This document shows, one piece after another, positions 21,695 to 28,779 of a stretch of DNA of 29,088 bases. The stretch covers positions 1 through 29,088 of the forward strand of contig JABDIW010000201.1 of the NCBI GenBank assembly GCA_013003515.1, written 5' to 3'. The DNA is from Acidimicrobiia bacterium. Lineage in GTDB: Bacteria; Actinomycetota; Acidimicrobiia; Spongiisociales; UBA5794. The notes beneath the pieces were generated by a model. It was not told the origin of the DNA. It did not search any database and worked only from the letters and a program-made list of their open reading frames with translations. Numbering within the stretch: position 1 is the first letter of the stretch; each line of letters opens with the position of its first letter. The translations under genes were made by a program, and so were the position numbers.

Positions 21695-22780
21695 ATGAGC
21701 GAACCGACACTCAAGAGCCGGAGACGGCCCAACGTCGAGACCACCATCGTGGCGGTGGGTGACGTGAGGTTTGGCGACGGTTCGTACCCAGTGATCGCTG
21801 GACCCGCCGTGGTCGAGTCCGAGGAGCAGATCCTGGCGGCCGGCGCCATCGTTGCCGAGGCCGGCGGGTCGATGCTGCGGGCAGGCACCTACCGGGCCGA
21901 GAACTCGCCCTACACCTTCAAGGGGCTGGGCGATGAAGGGGTGTGGTTGCTGGAGAAGGCCGGCTTCGAGAGCGGGCTACCAACCATCACCGAGGCCCTC
22001 GAGCCGGGAAACCTCGAGTTCATCGCCCAACACATCGATGTTCTCGAAATCGGACCCGACAACATGCAGAACTTCGTCCTGCTGAGAGCCGCCGGTGCCA
22101 CCGGGAAGCCCGTGATGCTCCACCGTGGCCAGTCGGCGACCATCGACGAGTGGCTGATGGCCGCCGAGTATGTCCTCGCCGAAGGCAACGACGATGTGAT
22201 CCTGTGCGAGCGAGGTTCGCGTACCTTCGATCCGCGCACGTCCGAGACCGTCGACATCTCTGCCGTGCCCGTGACCCAGCAGATCACCCACCTGCCGGTC
22301 GTCATCGACCCTGCTCCTGCCAAGGGCGACCCCGAGTTCATCGCTCCTCTCGCCTTGGCCGGTCGCTCCGTGGGCGCCGATGGATTGCTCGTGGCCGTCC
22401 ACCCCAATCCCGAAGCGGCTCTCGCCGGCAACGGATCACAGCTGGGTCCGGATGCGTTTCTGGCGCTGATGGACTCGTTGGGCATCCCGATGCTGCGCGA
22501 CGAGATCGATCGGATCGACCGCCAGCTCGTGAAGCTCATCGCCCGCCGGCTCCACTCGTCGGTCGAGATCGCACGGATCAAGGCTGTTGAAGGCATCTCG
22601 TTGCGGTCTCCAGACCGGGAGGCCGAGCTGATCGAGGAGGCCCGCGACGACGCCCGGTCTCTGGGCATCGACCCCGAGTATGCAGCCGATCTGATGGACC
22701 TCGTGTTGCGGTACTCACGTGACGCCCAGCACCGCGCTCTCGAGGAGGCGCCGGGGCAACCGGCAGGCACCTCCCGGTAG
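21695..22780 (+). CDS. DAHP synthase-like pseudoenzyme domain fused to AroQ-type chorismate mutase
   Basis: A 361-aa protein. Residues about 15-262 are homologous to the barrel of type I-beta DAHP synthase without its N-terminal regulatory domain. Against the aroF product of this window, with a constant offset of 64, metal ligand Cys102 is Ala38, His272 is Pro208, Glu/Asp298 is Ala234 and Asp309 is replaced (Gly245/Asn246); K-P-R at 131-133 is R67-A68-E69 and the K-R-G lysine is His143. Residues about 264-350 are an AroQ chorismate mutase with Arg268, Arg285, Lys296, Arg308, Glu309, Ser341 and Gln345, aligning without gaps to E. coli residues 11, 28, 39, 51, 52, 84 and 88. The expected activity is chorismate to prephenate only, the dead domain perhaps being regulatory. 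Start: ATG 21695 behind GGGGGAAGGAA. gpsA follows after 9 bp. Confidence 0.9.
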   Translation: MSEPTLKSRRRPNVETTIVAVGDVRFGDGSYPVIAGPAVVESEEQILAAGAIVAEAGGSMLRAGTYRAENSPYTFKGLGDEGVWLLEKAGFESGLPTITEALEPGNLEFIAQHIDVLEIGPDNMQNFVLLRAAGATGKPVMLHRGQSATIDEWLMAAEYVLAEGNDDVILCERGSRTFDPRTSETVDISAVPVTQQITHLPVVIDPAPAKGDPEFIAPLALAGRSVGADGLLVAVHPNPEAALAGNGSQLGPDAFLALMDSLGIPMLRDEIDRIDRQLVKLIARRLHSSVEIARIKAVEGISLRSPDREAELIEEARDDARSLGIDPEYAADLMDLVLRYSRDAQHRALEEAPGQPAGTSR

Positions 22781-22783
22781 CCT
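22778..22783 (+). promoter_or_regulatory. Putative -10 (TAGCCT) for gpsA
   Basis: TAGCCT spans the stop codon of the upstream gene and is 6 nt before the gpsA ATG at 22790. gpsA may thus have its own leaderless transcript besides read-through. Confidence 0.45.
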
Positions 22784-22789
22784 GGGCGC

Positions 22790-23812
22790 ATGGTCGACAT
22801 GCGCGTCGCAGTCATCGGAGCCGGTTCGTGGGGGACGGCGGTAGCGACCCTCGTTGCCGACAAGGTCCCGACGACACTGTGGGCGCGGCGTCCCGAGCTG
22901 GCGTCTGCGATAGCCGAGACGAGGGAGAACCCCGACTATCTCCCCGGGCTGCGCCTCCCCGATGGGATCACCGCCACAGCCGATCTCGCCGAGGCGCTCG
23001 CCGGGGCGGATGTCATCGTGATGGGTGTGCCCTCCCACGGGTTCCGGTCCGTTCTGAGCGAGGCCGCCGATCACATCGCCGCCGAGACGCCGATCGTCAG
23101 CCTCACCAAGGGGATCGAGATCGACACGCTCATGCGGATGACCGAGGTGACAGCAGACGTCCTCCCGGATCACGATCCCGGAGGTATCGGCGTGCTGACC
23201 GGCCCCAACCTGGCACGCGAGATCATGGCCGGTCAGCCGGCCGCTTCCGTGATCGCCGTTCCGTCCGAGGAGGTGGGCCTGGATCTCCAGAAGGTGTTCA
23301 TGGCTCCCACGTTGCGGGTGTACACGAACACGGATGTCGTCGGCTGCGAGTCGGCCGGCGCCCTCAAGAACGTCATGGCGATTGCCGCCGGCATGGCGGC
23401 GGGTCTCGGGTACGGCCACAACTCGTTGGCGGCGCTTCTCACTCGCGCCCTTGCAGAGATCACACGCCTCGGCGCCGCCATGGGAGGCTCGCCACTGTCG
23501 TTTGCTGGTCTCGCCGGCATGGGTGACCTGATCGCCACCTGTATGTCCACCCAGAGCCGCAACCACCGTGTGGGACGTGCGCTCGGGGAGGGTCAGCGTC
23601 TCGACGACATCATCGCCGAGATGAACATGGTCGCCGAAGGCGTCAAGACGACTCGAGCGGTGCTCAGCCTCGCCGACAGGTACCGGATCGAAATGCCGAT
23701 TGCCACTGAGGTCGGCAAGGTCCTCTACGAGGGCAGGGACCCATCCCACATGGTCGCCTCACTGATGATGCGCCAAGCCAAACCCGAGATGCATGGGATA
23801 GAGAGTCCCTAG
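22790..23812 (+). CDS. gpsA: Glycerol-3-phosphate dehydrogenase [NAD(P)+]
   Basis: Reduces dihydroxyacetone phosphate to sn-glycerol 3-phosphate for phospholipid synthesis. The 340-aa product has the Rossmann motif V-I-G-A-G-S-W-G-T-A at about residues 8-17, V-S-L-T-K-G-I-E at about 103-110, L-T-G-P-N-L-A-R-E-I, the catalytic lysine in G-A-L-K-N-V-M-A-I-A-A-G and G-L-A-G-M-G-D-L-I-A-T-C. The set is complete. ATG 22799, three codons in, is a second possible start. The final codons (E-S-P-stop) lie in the first unit of a heptamer repeat array, so the C-terminus has been shaped by the repeat. Confidence 0.95.
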   Translation: MVDMRVAVIGAGSWGTAVATLVADKVPTTLWARRPELASAIAETRENPDYLPGLRLPDGITATADLAEALAGADVIVMGVPSHGFRSVLSEAADHIAAETPIVSLTKGIEIDTLMRMTEVTADVLPDHDPGGIGVLTGPNLAREIMAGQPAASVIAVPSEEVGLDLQKVFMAPTLRVYTNTDVVGCESAGALKNVMAIAAGMAAGLGYGHNSLAALLTRALAEITRLGAAMGGSPLSFAGLAGMGDLIATCMSTQSRNHRVGRALGEGQRLDDIIAEMNMVAEGVKTTRAVLSLADRYRIEMPIATEVGKVLYEGRDPSHMVASLMMRQAKPEMHGIESP

Positions 23813-23963
23813 TCCCTAGTCGCTAGTCGCTAGTCGCTAGTCGCTAGTCCCTAGTCCCTAGCCAGCGGTCACTGCGTGCTGGTAGCTGGTAGCTGGTAGC
23901 CGGCAGCGAGTCTCTTGCTAGGGACTAGGGACTCCTAGCTAGGGACTCCTAGCTAGGGACTCC
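23804..23963 (+). repeat. Heptanucleotide repeat island with inverted blocks
   Basis: Block A, 23804-23859: eight tandem AGTCSCT units in the order CC, four of CG, then CC types (AGTCCCT x2, AGTCGCT x4, AGTCCCT x2). Block B, 23880-23907: TGGTAGC x3 then CGGCAGC. Block C, 23919-23963: TAGGGAC units arranged as a 14-bp repeat TAGGGACTCCTAGC. AGGGACTAGGGACT (23920-23933) is the exact reverse complement of AGTCCCTAGTCCCT (23804-23817), so A and C can pair as a long stem. The array begins inside the last codons of gpsA. The rest of the gap to phoH (23964-24025) shows nothing clear. Confidence 0.85.
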
Positions 23964-24025
23964 TCTGAATCCTTGGTTCTGGGATCGGGAACGGCCACAC
24001 TCCGGAGCCCGATGGAAACCGGCCA

Positions 24026-25345
24026 GTGACCTCAGACTCGACGAGCAAGACGTACGTTCTCGACACCTGCGTCCTCCTGGCGGATCCCCAGGCAATCCTT
24101 CGATTCGACGAGCACGACGTCGTGCTGCCTCTCGTAGTCGTCGAGGAACTGGACCGGCAGAAAACGAGACCGGACGAGGTCGGAGCCGGCGCCAGGGGAG
24201 CGATCCGTCTCCTCGAGCGTCTCGGAGCGTCACGTGCCGGAGGTCTCTCCGAGCCCTGTCCACTCGATGGCGGGGGCAGTCTCCGCATCGAGCTCAACGG
24301 CGTCCACTCCGAACGGCTTCCGTCGGTCCTCGACCCGCGGACGCCCGACCACCGCATCCTGTCGACGTGTCTCAACCTCGTCGACGACGGCCACCCCGCC
24401 GTGCTCGTCACCCGGGATGCTGCGTTGCGGATCAAGGGCGCTCAGCTCGGAGTGGAGGTGGAGGACTACCGGGCCGACACCGTCATCGTCGACGAGTCCT
24501 ACACGGGAGTGGTCGAGATGAACGTTGCGCCCGAGGTCATCGACTCTCTGTACGCCGACGGCAAAGCCGCTCTCGCCGGAGACCTGGTACTCAATCAGTT
24601 CGTGATCCTCCATTCGGGATCGCAGTCGGCGCTGGGTCGAGTCGCTCAAGTCCGACCCCGTCCCGTGGTTGTCAGGGTTCCCGGCACCCGTCAGGTGTTC
24701 GGCGTCGAGGCGAAGAACGTGCGACAGGCCTTTGCGTTGGAGCTCCTGATGGATCCGGCGGTCCCGGCTGTGTCACTCATGGGGATGGCGGGGACCGGCA
24801 AGACGTTCCTGACTCTCGCCGCTGCCCTGGAGCTCGTCCTCGAGGCGGGCAGATATCGGAAGGTGAGCGTCTACCGGCCGCTCATCGCCGTCGGTCGCCA
24901 GGAGGTCGGCTACCTCCCCGGTGACCTCGAGGAGAAGCTGTCACCGTGGATGGCGGCGGTGTACGACAACCTGTTCGCCCTCTTCTCAGACGACGGCCAT
25001 GGGGCCGCTCGCGGCGCGGTCGAGGAGCTGCTTGCCCAGGACGTCCTCGAGATGGCGGCGGTCACCTACCTGAGGGGGAGATCGATCACGGGTGAGCTGG
25101 TGATCATCGACGAAGCCCAGAACCTGGAGCTCCCCACGCTCAAGACGATCCTGACCCGAATCAGCCACGACGCCAAGGTCGTGTTCTGCGGTGATCTCTC
25201 CCAGGTCGACAACCCGTATGTGTCCCCGTTCGGCGGTCTGGCGGCACTCATCGAGAAGTTCAAGGGCAACGCGCTGTTCGGTCACGTGACCCTCGACAAG
25301 TCGGTCCGCAGCCCCCTGGCGGAGTTCGCGGCGACCATCCTCTGA
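24026..25345 (+). CDS. PIN domain-PhoH-like ATPase (PhoH2 type)
   Basis: A 439-aa fusion. The N-terminal PIN domain (about residues 8-150) has acidic sites in Y-V-L-D-T-C-V-L-L, V-V-E-E-L-D and V-T-R-D-A-A-L-R, consistent with Mg2+-dependent ribonuclease activity. The C-terminal PhoH domain (about 230-439) has Walker A G-M-A-G-T-G-K-T at about 252-259 and Walker B V-I-I-D-E-A-Q-N, with G-D-L-S-Q-V-D downstream. Mycobacterial PhoH2 of this architecture is an RNA helicase/RNase linked to toxin-antitoxin systems. No antitoxin-like ORF is seen upstream; the preceding DNA is the heptamer island. The GTG start has no clear Shine-Dalgarno or TAnnnT box. Confidence 0.92.
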   Translation: MTSDSTSKTYVLDTCVLLADPQAILRFDEHDVVLPLVVVEELDRQKTRPDEVGAGARGAIRLLERLGASRAGGLSEPCPLDGGGSLRIELNGVHSERLPSVLDPRTPDHRILSTCLNLVDDGHPAVLVTRDAALRIKGAQLGVEVEDYRADTVIVDESYTGVVEMNVAPEVIDSLYADGKAALAGDLVLNQFVILHSGSQSALGRVAQVRPRPVVVRVPGTRQVFGVEAKNVRQAFALELLMDPAVPAVSLMGMAGTGKTFLTLAAALELVLEAGRYRKVSVYRPLIAVGRQEVGYLPGDLEEKLSPWMAAVYDNLFALFSDDGHGAARGAVEELLAQDVLEMAAVTYLRGRSITGELVIIDEAQNLELPTLKTILTRISHDAKVVFCGDLSQVDNPYVSPFGGLAALIEKFKGNALFGHVTLDKSVRSPLAEFAATIL

Positions 25346-25349
25346 CCGG

Positions 25350-25355
25350 TAACGT
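25350..25355 (+). promoter_or_regulatory. Putative -10 (TAACGT) of the HIT gene
   Basis: TAACGT is 7 nt before ATG 25363; no Shine-Dalgarno is present. Confidence 0.45.
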
Positions 25356-25362
25356 CTGACCC

Positions 25363-25764
25363 ATGGCGAGCGTGTTCACCCGCATCATGGATGGCGAGCT
25401 ACCAGGCCGCTTCGTGTGGCAGGACGACGTCTGCACGGCGTTTCTCTCGATCAACCCGTTGGCACAGGGGCACACGCTCGTCGTCCCTCGTGTCGAGGTC
25501 GATCACTGGCTGGACCTCGAACCAGTCGTGGTTGCTCATCTGTTCGAGGTGGCCGGCGATGTCGGCAGGGCACAGCGGCGGGCCTTCGGTGCCAACCGGA
25601 TCGGCTTGATGATTGCCGGGCTCGAAGTCCCGCACACCCACCTCCACGTGGTCCCGATCAGCGGCGTGCATGATCTCGATTTCGCCAACGCCATCGCCGA
25701 CCCCGACCCTGCAGATCTCGATGCTGCTGCTGCCGCCATCGTTGCTGCCCTCGACGTCGCCTGA
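25363..25764 (+). CDS. HIT-family nucleotide hydrolase/transferase
   Basis: A 133-aa histidine triad protein. The triad H-T-H-L-H-V-V-P is at about residues 91-98; earlier family marks are F-T-R-I-M-D-G-E-L-P at the N-terminus, F-L-S-I-N-P-L-A-Q-G-H-T-L-V-V-P-R at about 28-44 and G-L-M-I-A-G-L-E-V. HIT proteins hydrolyse nucleoside phosphoramidates or dinucleoside polyphosphates. The C-terminus is shorter and more Ala/Asp-rich than in Hint proteins. The specific substrate is not determinable. Confidence 0.92.
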   Translation: MASVFTRIMDGELPGRFVWQDDVCTAFLSINPLAQGHTLVVPRVEVDHWLDLEPVVVAHLFEVAGDVGRAQRRAFGANRIGLMIAGLEVPHTHLHVVPISGVHDLDFANAIADPDPADLDAAAAAIVAALDVA

Positions 25765-25786
25765 CGGCGTCTGCCGTCTGGTCGGG

Positions 25787-25792
25787 TAACTT
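25787..25792 (+). promoter_or_regulatory. Putative -10 (TAACTT) of the transporter gene
   Basis: TAACTT is 6 nt before GTG 25799; no Shine-Dalgarno is present. Confidence 0.45.
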
Positions 25793-25798
25793 GCCTCG

Positions 25799-27100
25799 GT
25801 GAGCACATCGGGCCGGTTCTCTGGGGCGCTGAGGACGGGTGGCAAGCACGTCGCCGACCGGGTCGCCCTCCTCTTCTCGGCGAAGGGCGCAGGGTTCCAG
25901 AGACTCGCCGAGTCCCACGCTGCCAGCGTCGCCGGCGACACGCTGGTCGCCCTGGCCCTGGCATCAACCCTGTTCTTCTCGGTGCCGTCCACGACTGCGC
26001 GAGATCGGGTGGCCCTCTATCTGCTGCTGACGCTGGCTCCTTTCGCCATCCTCGGGCCGCTCCTCGGGCGCATCTTCGAGCGATTCCGCGGTGCATATCG
26101 CGGGGGCTTGATGGTGTCGAGCCTCGCCCGGGTGGTGTTCGCCATCGTCATGATGTTCGGCATCGATTCGCTGTGGCTCTACCCGGTGGCCTTCGGGCTT
26201 CTCGTGTTCTCCCGCATCCATGGCATCAGCAAGGCCTCGATGCTGCCAGTCGTGCTCGACAGTCCACAGGAGCTGATCACCGCCAACACACAGCTGGCCA
26301 AGATCGGCGTGCTCGCGTCGGCGGTGGTCATCCCGCCCGGAGTTCTGGCGGTGCGCTTCGTCAGTCCGATCCTCGCCCTCGTTCTCGCCGTCGTCGCGTT
26401 CATCGTGGCGTCGCTCGCTGCTTCACTTCTGCCGACCTTCGACGTCCACCCGCAGGAAGGCGGGGGACGGGCCGCACGGCGAGCCGTGCCTCGCTCGGTT
26501 CGCCTGGCTCGTCTCGCCACGGCGGGTGTGCGCCTGCTCAACGGCTACCTGCTGCTGTTGGTCGCGTTTGCGTTTCGCGACGTCGACGCCGGCGTCCTCG
26601 ACTTCGGCGCCCTTCTCGCCGCCGCCGGCCTGGGGTTCTTCATCGCCGCCTTCGTCACGCCGCTGATCGAGCGACGCGTGCCGGAAGAGCCGATGGTGGT
26701 CGCGGCTCTCGCCGTCGCCGCTGCTGCCGCCTTCATTGCATCCCAGGGCCTCTCGCTCCTGGTGGCGGGCGTTCTGGCCGCGGCAGCAGGCTTTGCGTGG
26801 GGCACGGCCAAGTTCGGCTTCGACGGTCTCCTCCAGATGACGGTGGCTCCGGCCGCCCGGGGACGGGCGTTCACGACCTCCGAGACGCTGTTTCAGCTCG
26901 CCTGGGTGGTGGGGGCCATCATCCCGGTCACCATCACGATCGACGACACGTTGGGTCTCAATGCGGCCGGCGTCGTCGCGCTCGTCATCCAGGTGGTCTA
27001 CGTGACGGCCCTGCTGGTCCCGATCGCCGTTGCCCGGCGGGCTGCCGCCGAGCGAGATCGGAGTGACTCCGAGACGGCCGATCTGTCCGACTTGATCTGA
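25799..27100 (+). CDS. MFS-like multi-pass membrane protein
   Basis: A 433-aa protein with about 10-12 hydrophobic helices and a cytoplasmic-type N-terminus of about 45 residues. The first helix region A-S-V-A-G-D-T-L-V-A-L-A-L-A-S-T-L-F-F and the loop G-P-L-L-G-R-I-F-E-R-F-R-G-A-Y-R-G-G resemble the G-x-x-x-D/G-R-x-G-R-R loop of major facilitator transporters. A central hydrophilic loop (about residues 217-240, R-R-A-V-P-R-S-V-R) separates two halves. The substrate is unknown. It is convergent with the histidine kinase gene, with 1 bp between the stop codons. Confidence 0.75.
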   Translation: MSTSGRFSGALRTGGKHVADRVALLFSAKGAGFQRLAESHAASVAGDTLVALALASTLFFSVPSTTARDRVALYLLLTLAPFAILGPLLGRIFERFRGAYRGGLMVSSLARVVFAIVMMFGIDSLWLYPVAFGLLVFSRIHGISKASMLPVVLDSPQELITANTQLAKIGVLASAVVIPPGVLAVRFVSPILALVLAVVAFIVASLAASLLPTFDVHPQEGGGRAARRAVPRSVRLARLATAGVRLLNGYLLLLVAFAFRDVDAGVLDFGALLAAAGLGFFIAAFVTPLIERRVPEEPMVVAALAVAAAAAFIASQGLSLLVAGVLAAAAGFAWGTAKFGFDGLLQMTVAPAARGRAFTTSETLFQLAWVVGAIIPVTITIDDTLGLNAAGVVALVIQVVYVTALLVPIAVARRAAAERDRSDSETADLSDLI

Positions 27101-27101
27101 G

Positions 27102-28703
27102 TCAGGCCGTCAACTCGGCGATCACGTCGAGCAACTCGTCCACCTTGAACGGCTTCGCCACAAACCGATCCATTCCCGAGTCGAGGCATTTCTGTCTTCC
27201 CTCTTCGTTCACAGAGCCCGTGAGGGCGACGATCGGGGTCTCAGAACGACGGGTCGGCATGGCCCGAATCTGGCCTGTCGCCGAGTACCCATCGAGAACC
27301 GGCATGTGGATGTCCATGAGAACGATGTCGTAGGGCTCGCGCTCCAGGGCAGTGACAGCATCGGCGCCGTTCTCCACGCCGATGACCGTATGCCCCTGCT
27401 TCTCGAGCAGTCGTATGGCGAGAAGCCGGTTCGTCGGGCTGTCGTCGGCAACCAGGATTCGCAACGAGCGCCGGCGCTCCCGCAGCCAGTGGCGGGTGAT
27501 GAGGGTCGGCGGTCCGGTGAGGACCTCTGCAAATGTCTCGAGGAGATCCTGCGACGTGGGAGTCCCTGTCAGGTAGGCGGGGATGCCCAGCTCCCGGCAT
27601 CGCGCCGCGTCACCTCGCTGTCCCGACGCGGTCAGGAGCACGATCGGCGACTCGGGCGCCACCTCGACCAGTCTCGATGCGACCCCGATGCCATCCTTCT
27701 GGATATCGCAGACAACAAGCGAGTAGGGCTCATGGCGAACCGCCGCCCGCGTCAGCTGACGCAGAGCCTGTTCGACGGTGTCGACGACCCTGGGTTGCAT
27801 GTCTCCGGACGTGAGGACATCGATGATCGATTCACGGTTCAAGGGACTGTCGGTGAGCACCAGTACCTCGGCGCCCACCGGGCTCATTGCCGGGCGAACC
27901 ACCTCGACGTTCGCCTGGGGGAGAGGCACTGTGAAGAAGAACGTCGAACCCGATCCGAACTGCGACTCGACCCAGATCCGGCCGCCCATCAGGTGAATGA
28001 GGTGACTGGTGATCGTCAGACCCAACCCGGTTCCACCGAAGTTGCGGGTTGTGGCCGAGTCGGCCTGCTCGAAGGCCTCGAAGATCGACTCCAGGCGATC
28101 CTCCGGAATCCCGATCCCGGTGTCACGGACCTCGATGGTGGCCAGGTCCATCTCGTGCGGCTCGGGCGCCCGGATCGTGACGTACACGCCTCCCTCTTCG
28201 GTGAACTTGATTGCGTTGCCGATCAGGTTGATGAGGACCTGGCGAAGCCTGGTGGGATCGCCGTGAACCAGTTCGGGGAGCTCCGGCTCCACCTCGGCCT
28301 CGAGAGTGAGGTCGGAAGCCGCGGCGGAGACCTCGAGAGTCTTGATGGTGTCGTTGACCACGTCCCTGAGACGGAACGGGATGTGTTCGATCTGGAGCTT
28401 TCCGGATTCGATCTTTGCGTGGTCGAGGAGATCGTTGAGCAGTGTGAGGAGTGAGTCGGCCGAGGACAGCACGACGCCCAGGTACTCCTGTTGCTCCGGG
28501 CTCGGGTTTGCGTCGAGCGCAAGCTGAGTCATCCCGATGATGCCGTTCATCGGTGTCCGCAGCTCGTGGCTGATGTGGGCGATGAATTCGGACTTCGAGT
28601 CCACCGATGCTCGCGCAGAATCGCGCTGGGATTCCAGCTCGGCGATCGTCGCCTGGAGCTCGTTGATGGCGCTCTGGTGCGCGTCGGATTCTGGGGCCGT
28701 CAT
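27102..28703 (-). CDS. Soluble hybrid histidine kinase with pseudo-REC and REC domains
   Basis: A 533-aa protein without membrane segments. It has an N-terminal coiled coil (about residues 8-35), HisKA with the phospho-accepting His46 in H-I-S-H-E-L-R-T-P-M-N-G, and HATPase with N-box L-I-G-N-A-I-K-F-T, G1 D-T-G-I-G-I-P and G2 G-T-G-L-G-L-T. A REC-like domain (about 290-410) keeps the Asp in V-V-C-D-I but lacks the conserved Lys, so it is probably a pseudo-receiver. The final REC (about 418-533) is canonical with D-D-S, Asp464 in L-M-D-I-H-M-P and K-P-F. There is no sensor domain, so it likely takes input from a partner (barA/luxQ-like relays). Start chosen at ATG 28703 behind GGGAGAG; the frame is open to 28910 but that part is unlike protein. 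Confidence 0.9.
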   Translation of the reverse strand: MTAPESDAHQSAINELQATIAELESQRDSARASVDSKSEFIAHISHELRTPMNGIIGMTQLALDANPSPEQQEYLGVVLSSADSLLTLLNDLLDHAKIESGKLQIEHIPFRLRDVVNDTIKTLEVSAAASDLTLEAEVEPELPELVHGDPTRLRQVLINLIGNAIKFTEEGGVYVTIRAPEPHEMDLATIEVRDTGIGIPEDRLESIFEAFEQADSATTRNFGGTGLGLTITSHLIHLMGGRIWVESQFGSGSTFFFTVPLPQANVEVVRPAMSPVGAEVLVLTDSPLNRESIIDVLTSGDMQPRVVDTVEQALRQLTRAAVRHEPYSLVVCDIQKDGIGVASRLVEVAPESPIVLLTASGQRGDAARCRELGIPAYLTGTPTSQDLLETFAEVLTGPPTLITRHWLRERRRSLRILVADDSPTNRLLAIRLLEKQGHTVIGVENGADAVTALEREPYDIVLMDIHMPVLDGYSATGQIRAMPTRRSETPIVALTGSVNEEGRQKCLDSGMDRFVAKPFKVDELLDVIAELTA

Positions 28704-28779
28704 TGTCTCTCCCGGGCGGCCGTATCCAGGAGGTATCGGTTGGATCACCGGTCCGCCTGAGGCCCAATACCTGGGTGGG

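Noticed and set aside
23804..23963. CRISPR array
   Set aside because: Units are 7 bp and contiguous with no unique spacers, and no cas genes are near.
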